From: Trichomonas vaginalis G3
Taxonomy: Eukaryota > Parabasalia > Trichomonadida > Trichomonadidae
DNA: 64,000 nucleotides
NCBI RefSeq assembly: GCF_026262505.1
Contig: NC_067208.1
Location: forward strand, 9,495,962 to 9,559,961
Direction: 5' to 3'
The notes beneath the pieces are model-generated. The model searched no databases. It had not been told where the DNA came from and saw only the letters and a list, made by a program, of their open reading frames with translations. The position numbers and the translations under genes are program-made. Of the stretch, positions 1-8,829 are shown piece after piece; the first letter of the stretch is position 1, and the number at the start of each line of letters is the position of its first letter.

Positions 1-84
1 AGACGTACTCGCAAGAGCAGTCCAACTGGTCAAGACAAAGACGAGATAGTCGACTTCATTCTTGCAGCTTGCCCATACAAGTAA
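1..84 (+). CDS. 3' end of an unrecognised gene, cut by the window edge
   Basis: Frame 1 is open from the first base to a TAA at 82-84 and gives a 27-residue basic then mixed tail (begins RRTRKSSPTG, ends LAACPYK). It is on the plus strand, just outside the minus-strand small genes of Polinton A, and is probably one of that element's genes. Too little is visible to name it. Confidence 0.35.
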   Translation, partial: RRTRKSSPTGQDKDEIVDFILAACPYK

Positions 85-145
85 AAAAATAAACAATTAC
101 GAGTTAAACTTTTTATTCTTTCTTTTCTGAGTTGTTTAGAGCTGG

Positions 146-311
146 TTTCTCTTGTAGAACCTTTCGTACTCTTCCATGGTCATGTAATTGCGAATTTGGT
201 ACGCAATTCCAGGTTCGTTGTTTTTGAACCTTACGTATGTAACGCTTCCATCTCCTCAGGGAAGTAAGCTGCTAACATCTGACCAAGTTTTCTCGGTGAC
301 TCGGAGCTCAT
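146..311 (-). pseudogene. Small Polinton A gene, broken, unrecognised
   Basis: Minus-strand coding traces begin at an ATG at 309-311 (MSSESPRKLGQMLAAYF) and continue to an acidic and aromatic stretch ending in YERFYKRNQL near 146. The gene follows a poly-AAAAGTGACATTTTTAATG leader similar to the leader of the next small gene at 558. It is broken. No known domain is recognised. Confidence 0.35.
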
Positions 312-353
312 TAAAAATGTCACTTTTTAAACGTTAAGTTTTTAGTCTTATTT

Positions 354-388
354 TACCCTTTGTTTACCCTTTGTTTACCCTTTGTTTG
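354..388. repeat. Three 11-bp direct repeats between two small Polinton A genes
   Basis: TTTACCCTTTG occurs three times head to tail with an 11-base period. The repeats overlap the 3' end of the minus-strand gene at 364-558 and lie upstream of the gene starting at 311. The ACCC/GGGT core recalls the iteron modules found elsewhere in the Polintons, but there is no palindrome here. Confidence 0.7.
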
Positions 389-558
389 TCAAGGTAGTAT
401 TGGAGTGCAATTTCTCCAAATTCTCTGTGTCGGAGTTCTTCAGCATTTTCCAAGGTGTACCTGGAGAACTCAAAGAAGTTGTCAAGAAGATACTGCCATG
501 CTGCTCTTCTGAGTTCGTCGGTATTTTGGAAGTGTTGCACCTTCGAGTCTTCGGACAT
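364..558 (-). CDS. Small Polinton A protein, unrecognised
   Basis: Open frame of 64 codons from ATG at 556-558 (MSEDSKVQHF) to a stop in the 11-bp repeats. A longer version from 597 exists, but the ATG at 558 is preferred because its short leader matches that of the neighbour at 311 (AAAAAGTG/TGTCATTTTT type). The product is helical, charged and rich in aromatic residues (WQYLLDNFFEFSRYTLENAEEL), with no signal peptide or membrane segment. Function unknown. Confidence 0.4.
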   Translation of the reverse strand: MSEDSKVQHFQNTDELRRAAWQYLLDNFFEFSRYTLENAEELRHREFGEIALQYYLDKQRVNKG

Positions 559-602
559 GAAAAAAATGACACTTTTTCTATTAAACCGTTTTGGCATTTC
601 TC

Positions 603-782
603 ATGAGTGAGTATAGTTCTGCCGAACCATTGGAAGAGAAGAAGTACTCTTGCTGGCAAAAGACAAAAATAGTTGCCTTAGTTGTCATTGCAATTGTACT
701 CGTAATTGAATTCATTGTACTTCTCTTCACGTACATAAAACTCAAGGACGGCATATGCTTTAAGAAGCTACCATCTTACTAA
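603..782 (+). CDS. Small single-pass membrane protein of Polinton A
   Basis: 59-codon frame beginning MSEYSSAEPLEEKK. An acidic N-terminal stretch (about residues 1-15) is followed by KTK and one strongly hydrophobic segment (about 23-47, IVALVVIAIVLVIEFIVLLF), then a short basic tail ending FKKLPSY. The layout is of a type II or tail-like single-pass membrane protein. Small membrane proteins are common in adenovirus-like and Polinton virion gene sets, but this one cannot be assigned to a named family. The frame is whole. It ends 70 bases before the first iteron-palindrome module. Confidence 0.5.
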   Translation: MSEYSSAEPLEEKKYSCWQKTKIVALVVIAIVLVIEFIVLLFTYIKLKDGICFKKLPSY

Positions 783-796
783 GACTAAACACTTAG

Positions 797-827
797 ATTT
801 TTCAAGCTTGACTTTTTACAATTTGAA
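797..827. repeat. 31-bp direct repeat, copy 1 (partner at 2373-2403)
   Basis: ATTTTTCAAGCTTGACTTTT plus the following ACAATTTGAA is identical at 797-827 and 2373-2403. The second copy is the extreme 3' end of the packaging-ATPase remnant, so copy 1 is a displaced piece of that gene end. The two copies bracket the plus-strand gene at 1079 and the four iteron modules around it, which fits a past duplication or insertion of 797-2372. Confidence 0.8.
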
Positions 828-837
828 TTTTACACCC

Positions 838-1014
838 AAAAATATATTTTAGGGTAGATGGGTATATCTAACCTGTTTTCTAACCTCTTTTCTACCCTCT
901 TGAATTTGTCATGAGTTTTACTCAGAATTCGGCAAAAATATATTTTAGGGTAGATGGGTATATCTAACCTGTTTTCTAACCTCTTTTCTACCCTCTTGAA
1001 TTTGTCATGAGTTT
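838..1014 (-). promoter_or_regulatory. Two tandem copies (96-bp period) of the iteron-palindrome module
   Basis: The 96-bp unit is repeated head to tail. Each copy holds a 46-bp module at 852-897 and 948-993. Read on the minus strand it is GGGTAGAAAAGA, GGTTAGAAAACA, then the 14-bp near-palindrome GGTTAGATATACCC, three bases, and the inverted half site TACCC, followed by TAAAATATATTTT. Spacing of the half sites is 12, 12, palindrome, 3, half. It lies between the membrane-protein gene (ends 782) and the gene at 1079. A protein-binding site (operator, origin or transposition site) is the natural reading, but its role is unknown. Confidence 0.65.
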
Positions 1015-1078
1015 TCCCGAAATAAAAAATAAAGTTGGTTTTTTTAAAAAAATATTTTTTTATTTTTATTGTAAGAAC

Positions 1079-1665
1079 ATGTTAGCAACAACAGCACCAA
1101 ACTCGTTAGTCATGAACCCAACTTCAATGTTAGTAGAGATGAAAAGCTTCATTCCTTCTTCATATACTTTCGAAACAGAAATCCAGAAGATAAAGCAAGA
1201 ACTTTTAACATCTAATTTAAACTGTAGTGCGAAAGATGAAACAAATGAACAGTATCTTTATGAAATGCAGGACATTATTGACCATTTACCCAAATTGCCT
1301 GAAATCCAACAACAAAAGCTTACTATTCCAGAATTCGATGAAATAGAAGTCAAAGCAACTGACTCAGTAGAAATAAAGAAGTTCATACGAAAGGTTAACT
1401 ATGAGTTTCTTGGATTTCATTGCAACCACAAAGTCATGGACAAAGATTGCGATATGGTATATAAGAACATCTCTGACATATACAAATCTGGGAGTTTAAG
1501 ACCTACGACAACTTTGTTTCGTTAGTTGCAAAATGTGTATGGCAGATAAGAGATAAAGATAGAAGAGGTAAGATATGGAATGAACAGATAAAACCCGCAA
1601 CTTTTGAGTTAAAGAGAGCAATTGACGCCTTAGTCATACTAGCAGGTAAGGTTTCAGAAGTATAA
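1079..1665 (+). pseudogene. Unrecognised Polinton A gene between module pairs, broken
   Basis: The best open part starts at ATG 1079-1081 (MLATTAPNSLVMNP) and runs to 1525. Coding traces continue to about 1665. An earlier ATG at 1007 belongs to the repeated leader and is less likely. The product is acidic and helical with several Cys/His residues (FHCNHKVMDKDC), with no domain recognised. It is flanked on both sides by pairs of iteron-palindrome modules in opposite orientation. Further decayed coding-like sequence extends to about 1965. The gene is broken. Confidence 0.4.
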
Positions 1666-1967
1666 CGCAAAAATGAACCCACAATGTTCTAAATGTAAAG
1701 CAGCAATGAGGAAATATAACTACTCCGTCAAAGAGATAGAACGTATTGAGAAACGACTATGCTGACTTAAAGAGGGAGCAGAGAAACCAGCAGAAGATAA
1801 AATGGACATGTTGACATTTTCTGAACAAAAACTATCCAACAGCTGACGATTTCCTTCTTTCAGATGTCAAGAAGAAATATAAAGAAACTTTCGGCATTGT
1901 GAAAAACATTCGATATCCTTCGTGAAGCAATAGAAGCTACAAAACTGTTTAGAATTTCACGAATTCA

Positions 1968-2245
1968 CAATGTTTACCATGTAAAACGCTTATAAAATAA
2001 CTGGGTAGAAATGAGGGTAGAAAACGCGGTAGATATACCCTTCTACCCTAAAATATATTTTTATTGAATTCTGAGTAAAATTCTGAGTAAAATATATTTT
2101 AGGCTTGTGTCAAACCGTTGAGTTTTCACAAAATTTAAAAAATAACGTTTACCATGTAAAACGCTTATAAAATAACTGGGGTAGAAATGAGGGTAGAAAA
2201 CGGGGTAGATATACCCTTCTACCCTAAAATATATTTTTGCTGAAA
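1968..2245 (+). promoter_or_regulatory. Two further iteron-palindrome modules in plus orientation
   Basis: A roughly 105-bp unit starting TTTACCATGTAAAACGCTTA occurs twice about 171 bases apart. Modules lie at 2003-2048 and 2179-2224. The second is the cleanest copy: GGGTAGAAATGA, GGGTAGAAAACG, palindrome GGGTAGATATACCC, TTC, TACCC, then TAAAATATATTTT. These are oriented opposite to the pair at 838-1014, so the two pairs form an inverted arrangement around the gene at 1079. Confidence 0.65.
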
Positions 2246-2372
2246 AAAATGACCAAATTTCATGAAATTTCTCTAGACCGACTTTTACAGGGGTAGCCAA
2301 AACTCTATGAAAACAGTGAAAAATAACAGAGTATTTTGACAACTTCAAACAAGTAGGGTAGATGAACCATTT

Positions 2373-2403
2373 ATTTTTCAAGCTTGACTTTTTACAATTT
2401 GAA
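2373..2403. repeat. 31-bp direct repeat, copy 2 (partner at 797-827)
   Basis: Identical to 797-827. It coincides with the stop-codon end of the minus-strand packaging-ATPase remnant (residues VQIVKSQA). Confidence 0.8.
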
Positions 2404-3160
2404 CTTTGTTTGCGTAGATGTGAATTCTGAAAGAAGTATGAGGGTCTTGTATGACTTTGTACTTCTCCCAGAGTTCATATCTGTCAAACTTACCTGCCAT
2501 GGACTCTTTCATAAGTTCCATGAAATCGTCTTCGGACAATCCAGGGAAAAGTATGATATCAGTAAGTATTCTCTTTACATCCTTACTTAAACTCTTTGCT
2601 GTCTGTACACAAATGACAACTGAGATGTTAAAGTGTCTGAGCTTCTTAAGAATTCGACACATATCTTGTTCTCTGTTCTTTAACAAAGGATGAGAGGCGA
2701 AATCATCTAAGATAAGAAGACATCTGTGAGGGTAAGTCTTCCAATCGTAAGATTGCAATTTCTTCGAAATGTATTCTATCTCTTTCTGTTTGTTTCTGAA
2801 GTGTTTCTTCTCTAATATTCTCTGCATTTCCTCATTTGGGTCTTTAAACTTCGAATTGACATACTCATTTATAGCATTGTACTTCAAAACTCTTCTTTGG
2901 TACTTCTTATCCAATCTAACAACTCAGAGTCTTTTATACATACTAACTTAGACTTTTTTATAATATCTTTGAACGAATTGACGGTTTGGTCAAATTGACC
3001 CGAAGTACTACAAATGACTACTAACTCATAGAATGGGTTCTTCTCATCTAGTTCTTGTTGTTGTGCAGCCATTTTAAGATAAGGAAAGTCTTACCCGACC
3101 CAGGTGGTGCATTAGACCTGTTATACCATTCTGAGCAAATAAGAACTTGTCATGTATGGG
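2378..3160 (-). pseudogene. A32-like packaging ATPase of Polinton A (broken)
   Basis: FtsK/HerA-superfamily ATPases of this kind pump the genome into the capsid. A P-loop motif (PGSGKT) is readable near 3100. The longest open stretch (2378-2914) carries a Walker B-like strand (CLLILDDFAS) and the downstream polar stretch of the family (ISVVICVQTAKSLSKDVKR), followed by ILTDIILFPGLSEDDF. The same order and wording appears in the whole ATPase of Polinton B at 43,415-44,302 (LLVCDDFA, AILMQTWRFLALNIKR, LITDFVIFQGFS), which supports the call. Convergent with nothing; upstream neighbour is plus-strand gene 3286. The copy is broken. Confidence 0.75.
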
Positions 3161-3285
3161 TTTTATCTGAGCATTTTCCAACTTCTCTTGTTCTTATTTA
3201 AAACATTCTCAAATTTCTTGTCAATGTCAGCAAACTTTTTTTCTAACATATTTTTAGAAAAATTAAAAATTTTATCTTTTAGGAA

Positions 3286-3733
3286 ATGTCTAGCGATTTC
3301 GCTATCTATATTCGAGACAAGCTTTTGACAGCAACATCTGTCGACCATAAAATCTTACATAGTGTAAACAAGAAAGGTGAATTTGTTCTAAAGTTCTGTT
3401 TCTGGGAATATGACAAGAACCATAAAACATTACAAAGAGCAGTCTTAAAATTTGTCAATGACAGACTTGTTGACAGAGATGACGCCGATTGGAAAGATGA
3501 AGTCCAACAAAGTTCTTAGAATGCAAAGAAGACACATGCGCTGTTCTTGAAGATGAAATAGGAAACAGAATAGAAGAGCTATTAAAGGACAAAGAACTTT
3601 TACATAATATGGTTCGGAGAAATTTGACATAACTCCACAGAAAAGAAGAAGAAGGAAAGAAAGAGAAAAAAGTAGAAGAGAAGAAAGAACCTGAACCTGA
3701 ACCAGAGCCAGAGAAAAAGAAATTTGACATGTA
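3286..3733 (+). pseudogene. Unrecognised plus-strand Polinton A gene with acidic Pro-Glu tail, broken
   Basis: An open stretch from ATG 3286 (MSSDFAIYIRDKLLTATS) encodes a small alpha/beta-looking protein. Further plus-strand coding traces to about 3733 are Lys/Glu rich and end in a PEPEPEPEKKKFDM tail. No family is recognised. It is convergent with the minus-strand gene at 3757-4170; minus-strand frames open across this interval are probably shadows. Broken. Confidence 0.4.
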
Positions 3734-3756
3734 AAAAATAAAATTTTATTTTTAGA

Positions 3757-4170
3757 ACATTTCTGGGTCAATGTCAATTTCTCTTCCTCTTTAGGAGCAA
3801 ACACTGGCTTAGACTCTAAAATCTTTTTACCCAATTTACCTTGAACTTCAACTATCTTAGACTCATAATATTCATAGTCGTCTGCTTTCTTTGGTTCATA
3901 AGGTATAACAAGTTTGTATGCTTTGCCTTCTTTAAGGTTTGAAAACCTTCTGTCAAAATTTTCTTTGACTGCTAACAAACCTTCTATGTCTAAGTCTTCA
4001 AATTTCGCACCATTTTTAGTCACAATAGCAAACTTAACTGGTTCGATGTTCCAAACTTTGCTGAATGAAGACTTTTCAAAATGGTAGAAGTAAACATTCA
4101 AATATGTGAATGGGTCTAACTTATCTTTGACTTCTGACATGTACTTGTTGACTGAGATGAATTTCATCAT
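3757..4170 (-). pseudogene. Unrecognised Polinton A protein, 3' end uncertain
   Basis: Starts at ATG 4168-4170 (MMKFISVNKYMSEVKDKL). The translation looks like a real globular protein for about 135 residues, with aromatic-rich strands (FTYLNVYFYHFEKSSF) and a charged second half (EPKKADDYEYYESK, then GKLGKKILESKPVFAPKEEE). The frame stays open much further, but that extension lies over the opposite-strand gene and is judged a shadow, so I end it near 3757. It may be a DNA-binding or replication accessory protein because it sits next to the helicase, but this is only context. Confidence 0.4.
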
Positions 4171-4199
4171 CTTTTCTATCGGATAAAAAAATATTTTTT

Positions 4200-5437
4200 T
4201 AAAATTTACTCAGAAAAATTTTTCTTTGTATATACGCCATTCTGAACATCTAAAAGATTTTTGACATTTGCCAAGAATGTTCGTTTAGAAGCTGCCATAT
4301 AACCATATTCTTGACAATATTGTTTATATTCATCGTACAATGACCTTTCATCTAAACACTCAAAGTTAGTCTCATCTATGAACAGTTCATATACACTCTT
4401 GTTGCTTCTAACAATGTTTGTCTTTCTTCGGTATGTGGAATTTGTCTTGGATTGAACTTAGAAATATCTAATGTCATGAAATATGAGAACAAGTGGTTGT
4501 AAAAGTTAGGTGTCAAAGTTTCTGCTAAGTCGTCAAAATATTCTGTATCTTGCATATGAGAATCTGACGTTCTGACAACTACATATCTTCTGTCAGAACT
4601 TTCTAACTTCATCGGAACAACATTGTTTGAAACCCATGATGAAATTTGCAACATTTTCACAAACTCTTTGGTCTTTATATTTTCTTTCAACAACTCCAAC
4701 TTTGTCTGTTATAAGACTCTTCAAAGCATCTGAGTTTAAAACCTTTGTTGTATCTATACTTTGAAGTTCGTTACATACTATAAGTTTCATATTCTCTATT
4801 AGGAGTTAAATTTACCGCAGATGTTTTCTAAGTTTGTCATATTAGGGTTCGAATAGCCCTCTAACAGTTTGCATAAGATATCTGTAAAGAAGTGTTCTTA
4901 CCAGTTCCTTGTTTTCCAATTATAATGAGAGCAGTTTCATTTTAGCACTTGGATGTTGTAAGATGTTTGCAAACCAACATAAGATTATACTCATAGACTC
5001 TTTCGTTTCCATTGCATATAATTCTTTGACATGGTCTAACCAAGCTTCTATAACATTTTCTTTCCATTCTACTTGTTCGTATTTATATCCAGTGAAGATA
5101 GAATAGAAGTTTGGAGATGGTGTATAGAACTTTATACCTCGAACTGAAAAATCTTCTAACTTTGACAATAGATATCCCAAGCATCTAACATCTTCATGCC
5201 AACTTGTACGACTTTTATTTTCTTAAGTTTCTGTCTACATTCTTGTTCTGAAACTATGGTTGCTCTTGGTTTGTTAAAGACAACATCCCACTCTTTCATA
5301 ACATAACATTCTGGGGCAGAGTCAACATAAATGACTAAACGTTTCAAATTCTCGACTGCTTTGTTATAGTCTCTAAATGGACACATATTTCTGAATGCTT
5401 GGAAGTCATAAAAATCTGAAACATCTATTCTGTACAT
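4200..5437 (-). pseudogene. SF3 (D5-like) helicase of Polinton A (broken)
   Basis: Superfamily 3 helicases of the D5/PriSF3 type unwind viral DNA. Seen here: a region ending in an FTGYKYEQ-type segment (around 5,100); a P-loop of the form IIGKQGTGK near 4,910; a motif-C-like strand with the conserved Asn followed by the typical basic stretch (LIVCNELQSID, then LKSLITDKVGVVERKYKD); and a C-terminal winged-helix-like piece (ECLDERSLYDEYKQYCQEYG) near 4,330. The gene is broken in several places. A helicase is more typical of Polinton-like viruses and virophages than of the polymerase-B type, which makes this element worth classifying. Confidence 0.75.
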
Positions 5438-5467
5438 TTTTATAAAAATAAAAAAAATAATATTTTT

Positions 5468-6265
5468 TTATTCTTGACTTTGTTGTTGCATTTGTTGCAT
5501 TTGTTGTTCTTGAGCTATTTGTTGTTGAAGTTGTTCTTGTAATACAATACTTTCACCAGTTGCATCTTCCAATTCGAAACTTTCTGCCGTCATTGACAAA
5601 TACATAGGACATAAAAGTTTTACAGGAACAAAGTTTGCGTCAACTAATGTCAACGTTATACTTGCCAAAGTGTTTGAGTTCACTAAGGTTGAAAATTCTG
5701 CATTCGAATGAACAATAGGCAAACCAGCAGAGAAAGTGTTGTTTATACGCATGAGTATCTTTTGGTCATAGTAGTTTCTGTCGACATTCGAATAGCACTT
5801 TGAACCTAAGTTTGAAACAATATATAAGATTGGTGTGCTTAATGTCAATGGAATAGACATTCCTTGTATGACACCTTTTCCTGTTATAGGAAACTGTTGG
5901 TAGTAAAAACCAGATATAAGTTTTGTATTATAGCTCATATCGTTTATACTAAACTCAGTCGGACATCCAAACATAATGAAACCTGCTCTAGTTGCAGCAC
6001 ATGTTACATCCGTCCTTAAAGTATTAAATAAGTCAACAAAACCTGTTGGTGGTATATCTGAGTAAGTATCTTCAAAGAAGTATTTTTTACCATTCACAAC
6101 AACAAAGTCTTCTGGTGTCAAAAGAGCAAAACAGGCTTTAGTCGTCATCGTGTTTAAGGTCAGTTTACAATATCGTCCTTGAGGACTTTGTAAGTTTGTT
6201 GTTATAGAATTATATGACTCAGGGTTTTTAGTCGTAATAGTATAAACCACTATGTCTTCTGCCAT
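5468..6265 (-). CDS. Minor capsid (penton-like) protein of Polinton A
   Basis: 265 codons, whole. It starts MAEDIVVYTITTKNPESYNS and ends in a Gln-rich tail (LQQQIAQEQQMQQMQQQSQE). The middle is beta-rich with few charged runs. Near residues 215-235 it has LVDANFVPVKLLCPMYLSMTAE, matching in layout the end of the Polinton B protein at 41,386 (LVDFQGEPVELKAPVRMTVE); this shared final strand pair is the basis for calling both penton-like single jelly-roll proteins. It is read in the same direction as the helicase and the CCG-protein gene (6 bases upstream), as in a compact virion-gene block. Structure prediction would be the better test. Confidence 0.6.
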   Translation of the reverse strand: MAEDIVVYTITTKNPESYNSITTNLQSPQGRYCKLTLNTMTTKACFALLTPEDFVVVNGKKYFFEDTYSDIPPTGFVDLFNTLRTDVTCAATRAGFIMFGCPTEFSINDMSYNTKLISGFYYQQFPITGKGVIQGMSIPLTLSTPILYIVSNLGSKCYSNVDRNYYDQKILMRINNTFSAGLPIVHSNAEFSTLVNSNTLASITLTLVDANFVPVKLLCPMYLSMTAESFELEDATGESIVLQEQLQQQIAQEQQMQQMQQQSQE

Positions 6266-6271
6266 TTTTAC

Positions 6272-6853
6272 TTAGCAAGTAAATTTTAATGAAATGTTGT
6301 GGTCGTCAAATATTTTTATGACGTCTGGGAAACTATATTTTAAGTTCAACGTTTCACCTCCTTTCATAACGTATATCTTGTCAATGACATTATATGAAAC
6401 ACCACAGCAAGCAATGTCGGGTTCTATTTCTTTGATGTTTATATCGTCTGCCTCTGTCAAAAGTTTCAATAGTTCTTTCAAAACTTCACGAGGTGCGATG
6501 ACATATGAGTTCACTTTTACAGGGTTGTGCTCAACCAAGTTTAACATTATACTTAAAGCTTGACAAATCTTCTCCTGAGTTTTAAGTTTGTCTTTCAGTT
6601 GTTGGTAGTCGTTTCGAATATCTGCAACAGAACTTAAGTCTCTGCTAACTTCAGGATATGTTGGTTGTTCTTTTACAGGAACTATTGTTATACCATCTTC
6701 GTCTTCGTATGGTTTCCCCACTTCAACATCTCTTTCTTTGACATTGACAACAACACTTTGACTGTTTGTTTGAGTTGGTGAATTTAACTTCACGTCTGCC
6801 ACCGCCATTAAACCTTTTGAAACACTCACGCTTCTATTTTTCGGAAATGACAT
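6272..6853 (-). CDS. CCG-motif Polinton protein (unrecognised family, shared with Polinton B)
   Basis: 194 codons from ATG 6851-6853 (MSFPKNRSVSVSKGLM); upstream in-frame ATGs lie over the divergent gene at 6872 and are less likely. The N-terminal 60 residues look disordered (Thr/Gln/Val-rich, then EDEDG). A helical segment follows (about 90-120, QLKDKLKTQEKICQALSIML), then a compact C-terminal domain with EVLKELLKLLTEADDINIKE, PDIACCGVSYNVIDKIYVMKG and a beta ending. The Polinton B protein at 42,377-42,991 repeats this order (LENVISRITG, PEIECCGQTPPFMKIGNIRI). Both are paired with minor-capsid genes, so a virion role is inferred. No named domain is recognised. Confidence 0.6.
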   Translation of the reverse strand: MSFPKNRSVSVSKGLMAVADVKLNSPTQTNSQSVVVNVKERDVEVGKPYEDEDGITIVPVKEQPTYPEVSRDLSSVADIRNDYQQLKDKLKTQEKICQALSIMLNLVEHNPVKVNSYVIAPREVLKELLKLLTEADDINIKEIEPDIACCGVSYNVIDKIYVMKGGETLNLKYSFPDVIKIFDDHNISLKFTC

Positions 6854-6871
6854 TTTACTTAGAATAAAAAG

Positions 6872-7195
6872 ATGGACGTATTCGAGTATCTCTTCGAATT
6901 GAAGCAGAACAAAGTTTACACACACAAACAATACAAGTTCATTGATAGAATAGTTCTTTATACAAACAATGGAAAATGTTATAGAATAGCAGTCTTTGCT
7001 GAACCAAAATATTTTCATAAAGCAAAGAAAGTTGGTATAACCGAGATGGTGAAAGTTCTTGAAGCAGACAAAAATATAACAACAAAACTGACCGATATTT
7101 CTAAAGGAAAGTTTTTAATACAATATTATATCAAAACTGGCGTACTGTCAATATTTGACGGAGAGAAGTCAGTTCAAGAACAACTTACTGACCTG
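6872..7195 (+). CDS. Unrecognised small Polinton A protein, divergent from the CCG gene
   Basis: Starts at ATG 6872 (MDVFEYLFELKQNKVYTHKQ), only 18 bases from the start of the opposite gene at 6853. About 105 residues look real: basic, with alternating strand-like stretches (FIDRIVLYTNNGKCYRIAVFAE) and a helix (GITEMVKVLEAD). The frame stays open to 7369, but beyond about 7,190 it overlaps the major capsid gene on the other strand and is probably a shadow. Similar in size and position to the plus-strand gene at 46,092 of Polinton B, though no clear sequence match is seen. Confidence 0.45.
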
Positions 7196-8790
7196 CTGCC
7201 AAAATCTGCTCGATGGAAGCTGTCGTTATGCCAATCTGAGGAGCCCCAGCAGGTTTCATCGAACGAATCTTCAAAAGAGCATCTTCCCGTGAAAAGTGCT
7301 ATTGGTTTTGTAAACTTCTTTGCTTTCAATTCATTTGGACCGTCTCTGTCACCAGTATATTGTATTTGAACTGTACCAACAGTTGAAATACCACCCATAA
7401 AGTCTTCTGAGTCAGCAAATGGAATGCCAAGCCAAAAGTTTGAACGGTCTCCATTTGTATATTGAGTGTTTTGAGCTCCTGTATGGGTCCATACTTTCAC
7501 ATATGGCATAATAGAACTTTGCATTTCAGGGTTAATGGTTGTTGTGAAGTTGTTGTTAAAGTTCATAGCATCTAATGTCAAGTTGTATGACCTCATATCC
7601 TCAACTGTAGAATATTCTTCTCTTGATAGTATTTGCCATCTATGTTTATATGGTATTTAATACCAGGGTTGTAGAAGCAAGAATAGTCATTTATAGTTCG
7701 TCTGAACAGTACAAACATAGTATCTGCATGTTTCATTGCAGTTGTTAAGGCAATATCTGTTCTTGCACCTGGGTCAGCACTTTGGTTTCCAACTTCACCT
7801 GCAAAGTCTTTGACAGATATTTGGTGTATAGGGAACATAAGCGGAACTGCAATATATTTGGCAGCTAAAGCATTTGAAATATCTGGGTCCAACATATAGA
7901 CTGCAAGTCTGCTTTCTATTCTCTTGCATTCAAACTTTTCGCATGTGAACTTAACTGGGTCCCAAGCATCTCCAGCAGCATTGAAATAATAGTTTACTTC
8001 AGTGTTGAGTTTGAGAAACCAAAGTCTAAGTCAACTTTGTCTTTGCAAAAGTCGGCGAATGACGTTTGATTTGCTCCCTTTACGTCTGTAAGAGTGAATG
8101 GGTCTTGTGTTGGTGCAATGACTAAGTTATTTTTGCTTGGAGTAATTCGATAGAAATTTCCTGCCCAGTTTGGCAAGTATCTTAAAAACCTGAAGATGAG
8201 GAAAGATGACAAAGGAACTCTAAGTTTCAATTACTTTGGTTACTGCTGCTGCAGTTTGTCCAGAAAGGTTAACATAAACTCCTGGAACGTTAGGGTCAAG
8301 TCTTCTTATTTTCTCAATAGTTGCATATTGGTCTGTTTGTTCTCTAGCTTTGGTTGTACTGAGTTTCTCAAAGCGAACCATTCATAGTTTGCCCATTTAC
8401 GTTTTGAACTAATCAGAGTTAGAATATATCTTATATCCCATGAAAACTTCTGGAGCATATTGTATCCGACATAGAAAATTCCATTGCAACCTTTCTTGTC
8501 AGACAACTTGGCAGAAGGTTTTATTTCAATGTCTTGTTCCACGTATAAGAAAGAGTTGTCAATAGAAATAATATGAAACCTGTCGCAAGCAATATCTACT
8601 GTTGTTGAAGAACCTTCTCCAAACTCACCTACGTTTCCATAAGAAACAGCAGTGTATATTCTAAGTCCAGGAACTATTTCTGACCTTCTAATGGCATGTC
8701 GCATTCGTTATACCATTCGGAAACATTTCCATTCATAGCATCCAAAACTGTTGCGTTATATTCTGAGCGGCGTACATTTCATATGAGTAA
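7174..8790 (-). pseudogene. Major capsid protein of Polinton A (broken)
   Basis: About 1.6 kb of minus-strand coding traces between the CCG/minor-capsid block and gene 9002. Readable parts are beta-rich and typical of a jelly-roll capsid shell protein: SEIVPGLRIYTAVSYGN near the start, then PDISNALAAKYIAVPLMFP, TAMKHADTMFVLFRRTINDY, and near the end AMNFNNNFTTTINPEM followed by SNFWLGIPFADSEDF and IALFTGRCSF. Size (about 530 residues), composition and neighbours (ATPase, penton-like) fit a double jelly-roll Polinton capsid protein. This is inference from pattern and context rather than a recognised signature. The gene is broken in several places. Confidence 0.6.
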
Positions 8791-8829
8791 AAATATAGAA
8801 TAGTTGGATTTATATGTCATAATAGAACC

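Noticed and set aside
354-388. Telomere-like TTTACCC repeats
   Set aside because: Only three units of 11 bases, inside an element and overlapping a gene end.
3445-3756. Minus-strand extension of the gene at 3,757-4,170
   Set aside because: Lies over the plus-strand gene at 3,286-3,733 and reads as Ser/Phe/Leu low complexity, the usual shadow of a Lys/Glu-rich opposite strand.
7196-7369. C-terminal extension of the small gene at 6,872
   Set aside because: Over the major capsid gene on the other strand; judged a shadow.
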